From assembly GCF_000447295.1 (NCBI RefSeq), contig NZ_KE650771.1, positions 3,714,310-3,778,309 of the forward strand: a DNA stretch of 64,000 bases. Reading direction: 5' to 3'. Below, in pieces: positions 55,793 through 63,692 of the stretch (position 1 is the stretch's first letter; each line of letters starts with the position of its first letter). Source of the DNA: Fischerella sp. PCC 9431 (GTDB taxonomy: Bacteria > Cyanobacteriota > Cyanobacteriia > Cyanobacteriales > Nostocaceae). Position numbers and translations under genes: made by a program. The notes under the pieces are model-generated. The model ran no database searches. It was given only the letters and a program-made list of their open reading frames with translations, and was not told the DNA's origin.

Positions 55793-55906
55793 GCTAAGGG
55801 TTTAAACCCTTAGCTAATAGCATAAGTCGTCTGAAGACGACTTCATAAAATCCAGCAGTCTGCTTTAGCAGACTTTAGCTATGAGACTGCGATTTCAATC
55901 GCAGGC
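55793..55906. repeat. Chained-hairpin dispersed repeat, copy B
   Basis: In order: a 22-bp palindrome (GCTAAGGGTTT and complement, 55793-55814), AAGTCGTC/GACGACTT, AGTCTGCT/AGCAGACT and CTGCGATT/AATCGCAG. The same order of four hairpins is found at 49966 and, with different stem sequences, at 63546. Confidence 0.8.
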
Positions 55907-55989
55907 GGTTCTTCCCAATCCCCAATCCCCTTTCCCCAATCCCCAATCCCCAATCCCCCTTCCCAACCCATAAAAAAGGAATTTAAAAA

Positions 55990-57312
55990 ATGGTACAAAC
56001 TCCAGATAGACCAGTAACTAAATTACCTCCTTCTAGTCATGAATTTGCCGAAGTAATTCATCGTTTAGAAGCTGGCGGTTCAATGTTGCCAGATACGCCA
56101 GAAAACCTGATGCAAATAATCGGTATTTATAAAGCCTATGCAGTACCGATGGATTTCTACTGGCGTGATTTACTTTATATTGCTGAACAAGTATTTTTAG
56201 ATCCGCTTCCCTTTTTCAAATACTTTATTTCTCAGGAGTATTTAGAGCGCCATAATCATTATGCAGGTGATGATGCTGACTTGCGAATTTGGCGAGGTGA
56301 AGCCACAGCCCATCCCGAACTTTTGGCATTTATGGAAAAAGGTGAAACCTTAAAAATGCCAAAACTACTTCATCATTTGTTTCACGATCGCATCAATATG
56401 GAATTTGCCGAAGCTTGTATGCGGGCAATGCTTTGGCATCGTAAAATGTATGCGCCAGTAAATCAATTTGATGCTTATCTGGATAGTGAAGAATATAAAG
56501 TTAATGCCGATCGCGCCATTAAGGCATACTTCCAAGGTAATCCCTTAATGCTAGGACTTTATAAACTGTTTCCAGATATGTTTTTGGAACAGTGCCGCCA
56601 GATGTCTTATTATGCAAACCTGGGCTTATTCTGGGAAGTAATGGCCCCAGTTTTCTTTGAAATGTCGGACATCTACGACGAGGGCGGATTTAAAGGTGTC
56701 CCCGATGCGATGAATTTTTTAGTTAATGGAATTTTTGCGATCGCCGGACGTCCCATTTATCACCATGTTTATATCAGGGGTGAATGTTACGAAATTATCC
56801 CCAAGTCTAAGGGTTTCACCTGGCTGTATGAAGCAGCACTACCTTATGTAGAAGCAGTTTTCTATCGTACTGCTCCTTTCCGTGGTACAAAATCTTACAA
56901 TGCTCAAGCCAGACAAGTCCCGGAAAAACAAGAAGATTTCCACTACGGTATTTTATATGCCGATGTCTTTCCTGTAGGAACTGCGGGCATTCCACCCACA
57001 CTTTTAATGCAAGATATGTTGCATTTCTTGCCCCAATATCTTCTAGATTATTACAAAAATTATTGTCGGGGCGAAGATGATATGTTGATTCAGTTGGGAA
57101 TTACTTTCCAAAGATCAATGTACAATGTCACCTCTGCTGTAATTCAAGCTTTACGCGCTGCACTTTTATATCCATTAGATGATCCTAACCCCAGACATCT
57201 ACAAGCAAATCGGGAATTTTATGAAGCACAATTAAATCGTTTTTGCCGCCCTGAATATAACATGCGTGATGCTGCCCGTCTACGCCAAATTCAGCGACAA
57301 GATTATAGATAG
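55990..57312 (+). CDS. CO2 hydration protein (ChpX/ChpY; CupA/CupB family)
   Basis: 440 residues. The sequence EFAEVIHRLEAGGSMLPDTPENLMQIIGIYKAYAVPMDFYWRDLLYIAEQVF in part is the hallmark of the Cup proteins, which bind the NDH-1 membrane arm and hydrate CO2. His and Cys residues such as HHLFHDRIN, RMSYYANLG-type and YNHYAGDDADLRIWRG segments are candidates for zinc binding. No cupS gene follows, so this may be the CupB (ChpX) form that pairs with NdhF4/NdhD4, but I cannot separate CupA and CupB firmly. AAGGAA site precedes the ATG. Confidence 0.92.
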   Translation: MVQTPDRPVTKLPPSSHEFAEVIHRLEAGGSMLPDTPENLMQIIGIYKAYAVPMDFYWRDLLYIAEQVFLDPLPFFKYFISQEYLERHNHYAGDDADLRIWRGEATAHPELLAFMEKGETLKMPKLLHHLFHDRINMEFAEACMRAMLWHRKMYAPVNQFDAYLDSEEYKVNADRAIKAYFQGNPLMLGLYKLFPDMFLEQCRQMSYYANLGLFWEVMAPVFFEMSDIYDEGGFKGVPDAMNFLVNGIFAIAGRPIYHHVYIRGECYEIIPKSKGFTWLYEAALPYVEAVFYRTAPFRGTKSYNAQARQVPEKQEDFHYGILYADVFPVGTAGIPPTLLMQDMLHFLPQYLLDYYKNYCRGEDDMLIQLGITFQRSMYNVTSAVIQALRAALLYPLDDPNPRHLQANREFYEAQLNRFCRPEYNMRDAARLRQIQRQDYR

Positions 57313-57334
57313 TTGGTTAACGGCATCTTGTATC

Positions 57335-57362
57335 TAAGCCTGAGAATTTATTCTCAGGCTAT
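57335..57362 (+). terminator. Hairpin after the CO2 hydration gene
   Basis: GCCTGAGAAT and ATTCTCAGGC arms separated by TT, about 25 nt past the stop codon, followed by TATATTCTAG. It is similar in form to the last stem of the repeat at 63546-63661. Confidence 0.6.
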
Positions 57363-57420
57363 ATTCTAGTACAACAAGGCAAAAGTAAAAAGTAAAAAGG
57401 TAAAAGAAAGAAAGATAATT

Positions 57421-57524
57421 GTAGGTTGGGTTGAGGCTTTGCGAAACCCAACAGTGCTTGAAAATGTTGGGTTACTCTGCGAGAAGCCGCGCAGGGCGCG
57501 TCTACGTTCCTCAACCCAACCTAC
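57421..57524. mobile_element. MITE-like element with 16-bp terminal inverted repeats
   Basis: GTAGGTTGGGTTGAGG (57421-57436) and its exact complement (57509-57524) bound 104 nt that also contain AACCCAAC/GTTGGGTT internal pairing. This sequence type is widespread in cyanobacteria. No transposase is encoded. Confidence 0.75.
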
Positions 57525-57941
57525 TAGTACAGCACGGCGTAAATAAAGCAACCATTTAAAATAGTCAAAAAGCTTATAAAATAAGCATTATTTCTTTTTA
57601 CTTTTGCCTTTTTACTTTTGCGTGTTTCGCGCAGTCTGTAACAGTTTCCGTCTTAAAAGTGGGTTAAGAAGTTGTGCGATCGCTCGTATATTAATGATTT
57701 ACTAAAACTTTCTCAGTACAATTAAAAAAGCTCTTTGTCAAATAATTATAGCCAAGAGCGATCGCTCTTTCGGGAAGATTCAGGGCGATCGCACTTACAA
57801 AAATCAAACAATACAATTCTGAGAACAGGCGATATATCTGCGTTAATTTGGAGATTTGCGCCACCAGAAAGCTTTTTGCGTGTTACTAACTATAATTATG
57901 TGCTAATAAGTAAACAGGATTTCATGCTTATGAGGTAGCAC

Positions 57942-58385
57942 ATGGAACCACTCACTGCTGGGGCGATCGCAATCGGCACTGTGATTGCGACTAAGGCTTT
58001 GGAAAAAACAGGCGAAAAGGTAGGCGAAACTTTATGGGATAAGACTGGTCAGTTCCTCGTAACTCTCAAAAAACACTCTCCCCATACTGTAGTTGCTATT
58101 GAGAAAGCGCAAGAACAACCAGTTGATTATGGTCAAGCTTTATTAGAGATAGAATCAGCAGCAAAAGCTGATCCTGAAGTCAATCAAGCTGTACAGGAAT
58201 TGGTAACAGCAGCAAAAGCTAATCCGCCATCGAATTTAGCAGAAGCATTAAAAGAAATTGTCAGGGTTTTAGAAGAATCGGCATTACAACCAACAGGTGA
58301 CAATATTCAGATGAGCGGTAAGTCTTACGACCAAAGTACCTTTAAGCAAGTAGGGAAAATTCAAGCAAATGAGGTGAATTTCTAA
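57942..58385 (+). CDS. Bell-like small effector with C-terminal amyloid-type signalling motif
   Basis: 147 residues. The N-terminus is a hydrophobic helix (PLTAGAIAIGTVIATKA, residues 3-19) followed by amphipathic helices, resembling the Bell domain, the bacterial analogue of fungal HeLo/HELL membrane-disrupting domains. Residues about 50-115 are helical and alanine-rich. The C-terminal 18 residues (130-147), DQSTFKQVGKIQANEVNF, recur near the N-terminus of the NLR encoded 48 nt downstream. In known amyloid effector/NLR pairs, the shared motif templates fibril formation and activates the membrane-active domain. Function is inferred from this architecture. Confidence 0.75.
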   Translation: MEPLTAGAIAIGTVIATKALEKTGEKVGETLWDKTGQFLVTLKKHSPHTVVAIEKAQEQPVDYGQALLEIESAAKADPEVNQAVQELVTAAKANPPSNLAEALKEIVRVLEESALQPTGDNIQMSGKSYDQSTFKQVGKIQANEVNF

Positions 58386-58433
58386 TAATAGCAAATTGTA
58401 ACCATCGCCTGTAAGTAATGCTTGTTATCAGCA

Positions 58434-61226
58434 ATGGCAGAAGCAAACAACTCTAATCCTTCAGATAAGTTCAACCTTAAAGCAACAGCCCACGAACAGA
58501 GTCAAGTAAATCAAGTAGGGCAGATAAACGCAGATACGGTAAATTTTGTTACTGGGCAAAAACAGCTATGTCGCCCAAATAATCTTCAGTTTCGAGGTTC
58601 TGCCAATTTTGTTGGCAGACAGCATGAACTTTCCCGACTGCGAGAAAGGTTGCAAAAACCGGGGGTAGTCGCAATTTCTGCTGTTTCCGGTATGGGTGGT
58701 GTTGGCAAAACTGAACTCGCAACCCAATATGTACGTAAACATCAAGCGGATTATCCTGGTGGAATTTGTTGGTTAAATGCCAGAGAATCAGATTTAGCTG
58801 CAAAAATAGTGCAGTTTGCTCAACTTTACATGAATCTGGAAGTCCCGCAAAAGGATTTGAGAGGAAATCTGTTGAGTCTTACCGAACAGGTAAAGTGGTG
58901 TTGGCAGAATTGGCAACCACCAGAAGGACTGGCGTTGGTAGTTTTGGATGATATTACAGATTTGGGGAGTTGTCGAGAGTTCCTGCCAACGGCTGATCGC
59001 TTGCGCGTGTTGATGACAACACGGTTGCGAAATCTCGACACCAACATTGAGGAGATATCTCTGGATGTACTCTCACCAGAAGAAGCTTTGCAATTGTTGA
59101 CAAAGCTGGTGGGTGAAAGACAGGTGCAGAAGGAAGAAGAAACAGCGAAACAGTTGTGTGAGTGGCTGGGATATCTCCCTTTAGGTTTGGAATTGGTGGG
59201 GCGTTATTTAGCGAAAAAACCTCCCCATTGGACTTTAGCAAAGATGTTGCAGCAGTTGAAACAGCAACGACTAAAAAATGAAGCGATCAACCCTAATCGA
59301 AAGCAATTGCAATCAACCCTCAGTACAGCACAGCTTGGGGTTTTGGATGCGTTTGAATTAAGTTGGGATGAACTCGCTGCTGTGACAAAGGGTGTGGGTG
59401 AGCTATTAAGTTTATTTGCACCAGATATCTTTGCTTGGGAATGGGTAGAGTCTGCAACCGGGAAGTTGAATTGGGATGCAACCGCAGTTGCAACAGCAGT
59501 TGAGCAACTTTATCAGCGCCATTTGATTCAATGGGTGGAAGATAAAACTGGAGATAGAGATGATGGCTACAAAATTCATCCCTTAATTCGGGAGTTTTTG
59601 CAAGCCAAGCAAGCAGCATCAGAACAAATCGATCAGTTGAAACGCGCCTTTGCAAAAACTTTGATCGCAATTGCTCAAGAAATTCCCCAGTCGCCAACCC
59701 AGGAGAAAATCAAATCAGTCAAAGACGCTATTCCACATTTAACAGAAGTTGCCCAAAATTTAACTGATGCAGTTAGTGAGGAAAATTTACCTTGGGTTTT
59801 TACTGGCTTGGGTAGGTTTTATGAAGGACAGGGTTTGTATGCGCTGGCGAAACCGTGGTATGAGCAATGTGTATCAGTCGTCCAATCCCGTTTGGGAGAA
59901 CAGCACCCGGATGTCGCCTCCAGTTACAACAACTTGGCTGAACTCTACCGTTCCCAAGGACGCTACACTGAAGCAGAACCACTCCTTATCAAAGCTTTGG
60001 AACTAAGACAACGCCTGCTGGGAGAACAGCACCCTCATGTCGCCCAAAGTTACAACAACTTGGCAGCACTCTACGATTCCCAAGGACGCTACACTGAAGC
60101 AGAACCTCTCTACATCAAAGCTTTGGAACTAAGACAACGCCTGCTGGGAGAACAGCACCCTGATGTCGCGGCCAGTTACAACAACTTGGCAGCACTCTAC
60201 TATTCCCAAGGACGCTACACTGATGCAGAATCACTTTTAATCAAAGCATTGGAACTAAGCCGACGCCTGCTGGGAGAACAGCACCCGGATGTCGCCACCA
60301 GTTACAACAACTTGGCATCACTCTACGATTCCCAAGGACGCTACACTGATGCAGAACCTCTCTACATCAAAGCTTTGGAACTAAGGCAACGCCTGCTGGG
60401 AGAACAGCACCCTGATGTCGCCACCAGTTACAACAACTTGGCTGAACTCTACCGTTCCCAAGGACGCTACACTGAAGCAGAACCACTCCTTATCAAAGCT
60501 TTGGAACTAAGGCAACGCCTGCTGGGAGAACAGCACCCGGATGTCGCCACCAGTTACAACAACTTGGCATCACTCTACGATTCCCAAGGACGCTACACTG
60601 ATGCAGAACCTCTCTACATCAAAGCTTTGGAACTAAGCCGACGCCTGCTGGGAGAACAGCACCCGGATGTCGCCACCAGTTACAACAACTTGGCAGCACT
60701 CTACCGTTCCCAAGGAGGCTACACTGATGCAGAACCTCTCTACATCAAAGCTTTGGAACTAAGACAACGCCTGCTGGGAGAACAGCACCCTGATGTCGCC
60801 ACCAGTTACAACAACTTGGCTGGACTCTACTATTCCCAAGGACGCTACACTGAAGCAGAACCTCTCTACATCAATGCTTTGGAACTAAGGCGACGCCTGC
60901 TGGGAGAACAGCACCCGTCTGTCGCCACCAGTTACAACAACTTGGCTGGACTCTACTATTGCCAAGGACGCTACACTGAAGCAGAACCTCTCTACATCAA
61001 TGCTTTGGAATTAAGGCGACGCCTGTTGGGAGAACAGCACCCGGATGTCGCCGCCAGTTACAACAACTTGGCATTACTCTACGATTCCCAAGGACGCTAC
61101 ACTGAAGCAGAACCTCTCTACATCAATGCTTTGGAAATTGCTGAACGCAGTTTAGGAGTCAATCATCCCAACACAATCATTTTCCGTGCAAATTTGCAAC
61201 TCTTGCGCGATCATCGCCAGTCTTAG
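58434..61226 (+). CDS. STAND/NLR-type protein: signalling motif, NB-ARC ATPase, ten-unit TPR array
   Basis: 930 residues from ATG 58434; TTG 58422 would add four. Residues 21-38, EQSQVNQVGQINADTVNF, match the effector's C-terminus at 10 of 18 positions. NB-ARC follows: P-loop GMGGVGKT (86-93), Walker B LALVVLDD, sensor TTR, GxP loop LGYLPLGLE and an MHD-like IHPLIREF. Ten 42-residue TPRs of kinesin-light-chain type (LGEQHPDVATSYNNLA...) end the protein. Such proteins bind a trigger through the repeats, oligomerise with ATP and switch on an effector. Here the effector is the adjacent Bell-like gene; the trigger is unknown. Confidence 0.9.
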   Translation: MAEANNSNPSDKFNLKATAHEQSQVNQVGQINADTVNFVTGQKQLCRPNNLQFRGSANFVGRQHELSRLRERLQKPGVVAISAVSGMGGVGKTELATQYVRKHQADYPGGICWLNARESDLAAKIVQFAQLYMNLEVPQKDLRGNLLSLTEQVKWCWQNWQPPEGLALVVLDDITDLGSCREFLPTADRLRVLMTTRLRNLDTNIEEISLDVLSPEEALQLLTKLVGERQVQKEEETAKQLCEWLGYLPLGLELVGRYLAKKPPHWTLAKMLQQLKQQRLKNEAINPNRKQLQSTLSTAQLGVLDAFELSWDELAAVTKGVGELLSLFAPDIFAWEWVESATGKLNWDATAVATAVEQLYQRHLIQWVEDKTGDRDDGYKIHPLIREFLQAKQAASEQIDQLKRAFAKTLIAIAQEIPQSPTQEKIKSVKDAIPHLTEVAQNLTDAVSEENLPWVFTGLGRFYEGQGLYALAKPWYEQCVSVVQSRLGEQHPDVASSYNNLAELYRSQGRYTEAEPLLIKALELRQRLLGEQHPHVAQSYNNLAALYDSQGRYTEAEPLYIKALELRQRLLGEQHPDVAASYNNLAALYYSQGRYTDAESLLIKALELSRRLLGEQHPDVATSYNNLASLYDSQGRYTDAEPLYIKALELRQRLLGEQHPDVATSYNNLAELYRSQGRYTEAEPLLIKALELRQRLLGEQHPDVATSYNNLASLYDSQGRYTDAEPLYIKALELSRRLLGEQHPDVATSYNNLAALYRSQGGYTDAEPLYIKALELRQRLLGEQHPDVATSYNNLAGLYYSQGRYTEAEPLYINALELRRRLLGEQHPSVATSYNNLAGLYYCQGRYTEAEPLYINALELRRRLLGEQHPDVAASYNNLALLYDSQGRYTEAEPLYINALEIAERSLGVNHPNTIIFRANLQLLRDHRQS
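59892..61151 (+). repeat. 126-bp tandem repeat array encoding TPRs, ten units
   Basis: Ten in-frame 126-bp units, most differing at only a few bases, starting at each TTGGGAGAACAGCACCC-like junction. Units 4-7 are nearly identical at DNA level, indicating recent duplication or conversion. Confidence 0.9.
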
Positions 61227-61600
61227 TCAAAAAAAGTAAAAAGTAAAAAGTAAAAAGTAAAAAGTAAAAAGAAAGATTCCCACTGATAAATCTGTGGGCT
61301 TGAAAAAAGGACACCTTTCACCTTGCACAGCGTTGCTTTTGTCGATCGCTTTTCAGCAATCGTCGATATTTTGATAAAAATCAACAATTTCACGTATGAC
61401 AAACTTTTCAACTATTGTCCACTATAGAGCTATCAGTAGATATTGACACTCTGGTAATTGGTAATAGGAAAAATCAATAGCTTATCGTAAGCAATCAGCC
61501 GAACTTGGTATTAGGTTTAGATAACAAAACCTCCCTGCGATACAAGACGATTAAAGTCAAACTAGTGCAACCTAAGAGTAGTATAGATATTTAGTAAATT
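61227..61600. other. Intergenic region with AGTAAAA repeats
   Basis: 61231-61275 is a run of AGTAAAA heptamers directly after the NLR stop. The rest up to 61600 has no recognisable feature other than the presumed promoter of the DUF4112 gene. Confidence 0.5.
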
Positions 61601-62011
61601 ATGGACGCTGTTAAACGCCTTGCTACTCTCAACCGTATTCGTAAACTTAGCCGACTGATGGATACATCTATACGTATTCCTTTTATCGGATTTCGTATAG
61701 GGTTAGACCCCATTATTGGTCTAGTTCCCGGTGCTGGCGATTTAATTAGTACAGCATTTTCGGCATATATTATATATTTAGCTACTCGCTTTGGTATACC
61801 ACGCCAAGATCTAACCAAAATGATTTTCAATGTTGGTTTAGAAACAGTCGTTGGTACAGTGCCTTTAGTGGGTGATTTATTTGACGCTTTCTATAAATCC
61901 AATATTCGTAATTTGGCAATTTTAGAGCAACATTTAATGGTAGTGGAACCAGAACTAGAAGAACTAGAAAAACTAGAAAACGCAGAAGAATTGGTTGCAA
62001 TTAAATCTTAA
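61601..62011 (+). CDS. DUF4112 family membrane protein
   Basis: 136 residues. The DUF4112 pattern is clear: LSRLMDTSIRIPFIGFRIGLDPIIGLVPGAGDLISTAFSAYIIYLA, then GLETVVGTVPLVGDLFDAFYKSN. The two Pro-Gly/Val-Gly-Asp turns flank membrane-associated helices. The C-terminus is acidic (LEELEKLENAEEL). Function is unknown; it is common in cyanobacteria. Confidence 0.9.
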   Translation: MDAVKRLATLNRIRKLSRLMDTSIRIPFIGFRIGLDPIIGLVPGAGDLISTAFSAYIIYLATRFGIPRQDLTKMIFNVGLETVVGTVPLVGDLFDAFYKSNIRNLAILEQHLMVVEPELEELEKLENAEELVAIKS

Positions 62012-62105
62012 CTTCTAAAATGCACATCATCTTGATATAGCAAATGGTTCAGAAACCCTGAAAAATGTGCTGATTTCATTTTTTCCATTTCACCGTGAAT
62101 TAGTG

Positions 62106-62230
62106 ATACCAATTTGAAAAAAGAATGCGACAGATAAATTTTGTTGTAGAGACGCGATTTATCGCGTCTCATATCCAGATGATCGCGTCTCATATTCTGA
62201 ATATGTCGCAAACATTTTTTGAATCGGTAT
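62106..62230. mobile_element. MITE-like element with 27-bp imperfect terminal inverted repeats
   Basis: ATACCAATTTGAAAAAAGAA (62106 on) through TGCGACA, and its imperfect complement TGTCGCA...TTGAATCGGTAT (62204-62230), bound a 125-nt segment with an internal GAGACGCGAT/ATCGCGTCTC hairpin (62149-62170). A single related end is at about 29873. Confidence 0.6.
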
Positions 62231-62322
62231 GAGATGGAATCAAATTGAAATTACGATAATTTGATGCTATAATCGCCAAGGCATAGCTATAGTTTCGCTA
62301 TCAATAAGTATAAATCCCCTTT

Positions 62323-62407
62323 GGAGAGGTGGCAGAGCGGTTGAATGCGGCGCACTCGAAATGCGTTTTAGGGAAACCTAACGGGGGTTCGAATCCCCCC
62401 CTCTCCG
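62323..62407 (+). tRNA. tRNA-Ser(CGA)
   Basis: Class II tRNA: acceptor GGAGAGG/CCTCTCC, anticodon loop with CTCGAAA (CGA), long variable arm TTTTAGGGAAACCTAACGG and GTTCGAATC in the T-arm. The discriminator base is G, as for Ser. CCA is not encoded. Confidence 0.95.
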
Positions 62408-62758
62408 TTAAGTAACAATGTTATTTGTCAATGGGCATTAATCAGTTAACAGTTAACAGTTAACAGTGACCAATTTAATTTAACGTCTAATGTGAATTAA
62501 GTCTCGAAACCCTTTTAATTTCGTTGATGGTCACAAAACAAGAATTTTGAACTGTCCTTGAAACCCTTATCGGATAAGAGGCGTTTTTAATTCACATAAG
62601 GCGTATTTGATAACTGATAACTGATAACTGATAACTGATGTGTCTCCCTTCTCTTCCCAGTTTGTAGATACATAGACGCGTAGCGCCTACCGTAGGTAGT
62701 GACTACTTCTGTGAAGTCGCTACCCGCCTACGTAGGTATTTTGAATTTGTAGTCCCAT
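62408..62758. other. Intergenic region with short repeats
   Basis: GTTAACA and AACTGAT heptamers occur at 62447-62467 and 62611-62638. ATGTGAATTAA (62490-62500) and its complement (62587-62597) bracket an unassigned 86-nt segment that has CGAAACCCTT and TGAAACCCTT in it. No gene is visible. Confidence 0.45.
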
Positions 62759-63001
62759 TTACTCACCGAATTTGACGCCTAAATCTATCTTAAGCACTCG
62801 CTCAATTTTTCTGAGGGTGTCTTCTGGTAAAGCATCTCGTACCCTTTCCGCTTCAATATCATGCCAGTAAGCTCGACTCATTTGAGCTTCTCCGGCTAAA
62901 ACTTCGACTGAACGTCCATCAGCTTTTCTTGCTTGTCTAATTTTTGCTCCTAGTCCTTCGACTTCAACGTCTGTGTAGCGTCTAATTTTCACTGTGTTCA
63001 C
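62759..63001 (-). CDS. Small XRE-like helix-turn-helix regulator
   Basis: 80 residues. VEGLGAKIRQARKADGRSVEVLAGEAQMSRAYWHDIEAE follows the XRE HTH pattern (helix 2 VEVLAGEAQMS, recognition helix RAYWHDIEAE), and the end is LPEDTLRKIERVLKIDLG. It is divergent from the small gene at 63183, with a palindromic structure in the shared promoter region, so it may control itself and that gene. Confidence 0.75.
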   Translation of the reverse strand: MNTVKIRRYTDVEVEGLGAKIRQARKADGRSVEVLAGEAQMSRAYWHDIEAERVRDALPEDTLRKIERVLKIDLGVKFGE

Positions 63002-63080
63002 CTATGATATGGTCAATTTATTTTTAATATATATCATCGTACGATTATTGACAAACGCCATGCGATGTTCTACTATAGAA

Positions 63081-63130
63081 ATTATAGAGAAAGCGCTCCC
63101 GGCCTGAACAACTGAAAGCGCCTCTCTATA
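63081..63130. promoter_or_regulatory. Palindromic structure between divergent small genes
   Basis: TATAGAGA-AA-GCGCT (63084 on) pairs with AGCGC-C-TCTCTATA (63117-63130), one internal mismatch. It lies between the HTH regulator (start 63001) and the gene at 63183, and could be its operator or an RNA hairpin in a leader. Confidence 0.45.
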
Positions 63131-63182
63131 TCCAAAACTGTTTTTTACAACTCTCGTTTAGGATATTTCCATTGTAGCAACC

Positions 63183-63410
63183 ATGACACAAGTTATTCCT
63201 TGTCAGACATTAACAAAAGGTTGGTTAAATTTAGCTTTCGCTCGCCAAATTCAATTCCGCAAAGCTCATTTCAACATGTCATTACAATTTAGCTGCTTAA
63301 TTATTTGGAATAATGGCGAGAGAGAAACTTATTTTGACAAAGATGCTCACGCCATAGCCCGAACAATAGAGAAGTTTAACGAACAAGCAAATAATTCTAA
63401 GTTAAAATAA
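63183..63410 (+). CDS. Small protein of unknown function, divergent from HTH regulator
   Basis: 75 residues, slightly basic, with FSCLIIWNNGERETYFDKDAHAIARTIEKFNEQA at the C-terminal half suggesting a small alpha/beta fold. No ribosome-binding site of note and no known family. Internal Met at residue 32 is an alternative start that would leave just this conserved-looking half (63276-63410). Confidence 0.5.
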   Translation: MTQVIPCQTLTKGWLNLAFARQIQFRKAHFNMSLQFSCLIIWNNGERETYFDKDAHAIARTIEKFNEQANNSKLK

Positions 63411-63429
63411 AGCACTCCGAGGGTTTATA

Positions 63430-63460
63430 GATCCCCGACTTCTCTAAGAAGTCGGGGATC
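63430..63460 (+). terminator. Hairpin after the gene at 63183
   Basis: GATCCCCGACTT (63430-63441), loop CTCTAAG and exact complement (63449-63460), about 20 nt after the stop. Same family as 29257-29293. Confidence 0.55.
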
Positions 63461-63545
63461 TGCACACCGCGACTGATCAAAATCAACCGCGCAGTGTTGC
63501 TATTCGCCTGGTGCAAGAAATCAGATTTGCATCCGCTTTTGAATC

Positions 63546-63661
63546 CGCCAAGAAATAAATTTCTTGGCTAATAGCTTAAGTCCACTCAAGTGAACTAAAA
63601 CATTTGATTAGTCGTCTTGAGACGACTTTTGCTATTAGCCTCAGAATTCATTCTGAGGCGG
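63546..63661. repeat. Chained-hairpin dispersed repeat, copy C (variant stems)
   Basis: In order: GCCAAGAAAT/ATTTCTTGGC, AGTCCACT/AGTGAACT, AGTCGTCT/AGACGACT, GCCTCAGAAT/ATTCTGAGGC, with the linker GGCTAATAGC as in copies A and B. Stem sequences differ from copy B but pairing is kept. Confidence 0.7.
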
Positions 63662-63692
63662 ATGTTGGGAATGGTGCAAATATTTTTGTGCA

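Larger units (their letters stand above)
55522..55989. other. Intergenic region filled by tandem and hairpin repeats
   Basis: Between ndhD and the CO2 hydration gene: 21-bp minisatellite (55580-55791), chained-hairpin repeat (55793-55906) and CCCCAAT heptamers (55912-55965). No gene. Confidence 0.7.
57313..57941. other. Intergenic region with terminator, MITE and HIP1-rich segment
   Basis: It contains the hairpin 57335-57362, the MITE-like element 57421-57524, AGTAAAA repeats and a HIP1-rich segment (57676-57800) in front of the Bell-like gene. An open frame at 57735-57938 shows no protein features and is not called. Confidence 0.5.

Noticed and set aside
55612..55797. Frame of ESSSLKP heptads
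   Set aside because: Direct translation of the 21-bp minisatellite, no start signal, lies between operon genes.
57735..57938. 67-residue frame before the Bell-like gene
   Set aside because: Composed largely of HIP1-rich promoter DNA, no ribosome-binding site, no protein-like composition.
62490..62597. CRISPR-like GAAACCCTT repeats near the tRNA-Ser gene
   Set aside because: Only two short copies of unequal context inside an inverted repeat; no repeat-spacer regularity.
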